Of a stretch of DNA of 6,179 nt, positions 5,889-6,179 are shown in pieces (within the stretch, counting starts at the first letter, position 1; each line of letters opens with the position of its first letter). A program made the position numbers and the translations under genes. The DNA comes from CAZUQA01 sp964622375 (GTDB lineage: Bacteria > Bacillota_I > Bacilli_A > Erysipelotrichales > Erysipelotrichaceae), in assembly GCA_964622375.1 (NCBI GenBank), contig CAZUQA010000146.1:1-6179 (forward strand), read 5' to 3'. The notes under the pieces are model-generated. The model worked only from the letters and a program-made list of their open reading frames with translations, made no database searches and had not been told where the DNA came from.

Positions 5889-6179
5889 GAGATAATATGC
5901 TTAATATAGCTGGAATTTAGTTACCATCCTGATTTTATAGTGTGAAAGAACAAAATCCAGTCTGGAAATCATTGAAAGTGTGGAAAGAGAAAATCCAGAA
6001 GTGGAGCGAAAGCCAGCTAAAACATAAGAAGAAATGAAAAGGCAGGGCGTTGAAAATCCAAGAAAAACATAATAAAATAGAGCCAACCAAGAGAAAAAAG
6101 ACCATACTTAAAAGACAAGAAGAAGACATAATTTTCAGAAATGAAAAAGTAAGTTCTGCTTGTAAAAAAGGGTAAAAAT
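5889..6179. other. A-rich terminal region without a supportable gene
   Basis: About 290 bases with strong purine (A/G) bias on the + strand. One frame reads like a hydrophilic protein from 5941 (SLEIIESVERENPEVERKPA, then EEMKRQGVENPRKT), but it has no start with an RBS and is broken by TAA at 6025, 6070 and 6073. A GTG at 5942 opens another frame of 31 codons, also without RBS. Overlapping minus-strand frames are Phe/Leu/Ser-rich, as the complement of A-rich DNA would be. It may be gene debris, or the leader of a gene beyond the window. Confidence 0.5.

Noticed and set aside
2732..6112. Shared word CCATACTTAAA at 2732 and 6102 as a direct repeat bounding a mobile unit
   Set aside because: An 11-base match is expected by chance several times within a window of this size, and there is no transposase, terminal inverted repeat or target duplication.
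5901..6129. Minus-strand frames that look like a Phe/Leu-rich membrane peptide or toxin
   Set aside because: The hydrophobic composition follows directly from the purine-rich + strand, two overlapping frames look alike, and neither has a convincing RBS.

Overview
The window looks like low-GC Gram-positive DNA, most likely a gut-type Bacillota (Clostridia or Erysipelotrichia-like). The evidence is AT-rich intergenic DNA, strong AGGAGG-type ribosome binding sites, a eukaryotic-like Ser/Thr kinase of a subtype I know from gut Bacillota, InlB/Listeria-Bacteroides surface repeats, and a sortase-type C-terminal tail. A candidate phylum such as Saccharibacteria, which also carries xPNTG tails and InlB repeats, cannot be excluded from two genes. 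Both genes end in TAA and contain no in-frame stops under the standard code.

Layout. Positions 1-57 hold a leader with a weak promoter candidate and a good RBS. Positions 58-2649 encode an 863-residue membrane Ser/Thr kinase: a complete catalytic domain, a Thr-rich linker, one membrane segment, three InlB B-repeats and a Trp/Tyr-rich C-terminal module. An intrinsic terminator at 2759-2796 closes this unit. Positions 2797-3366 hold no convincing intact gene, but part of it reads like a decayed, frameshifted gene, followed by a promoter candidate with a consensus TTGACA. Positions 3367-5799 encode an 810-residue secreted protein: signal peptide, right-handed beta-helix-like body, a bacterial Ig-like (Big_2) segment and a TPNTG wall-sorting tail. 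A long 62-base imperfect hairpin with a T-rich flank lies 17 bases after its stop. The last 300 bases are A-rich, with broken open frames and no supportable gene.

How the parts may work together. Both proteins are predicted to act at the cell surface. The kinase could sense an envelope or host ligand through its repeats and phosphorylate cytoplasmic targets. The second protein looks like a wall-anchored adhesin or glycan-binding/cleaving protein. They are separate transcription units on the same strand, so a functional link is only suggested by adjacency. The most unusual points are the kinase ectodomain, the noncanonical sorting tail, an A8 tract at codons 4-6 of the surface protein, the long hairpin, and gene-like debris in both spacers.
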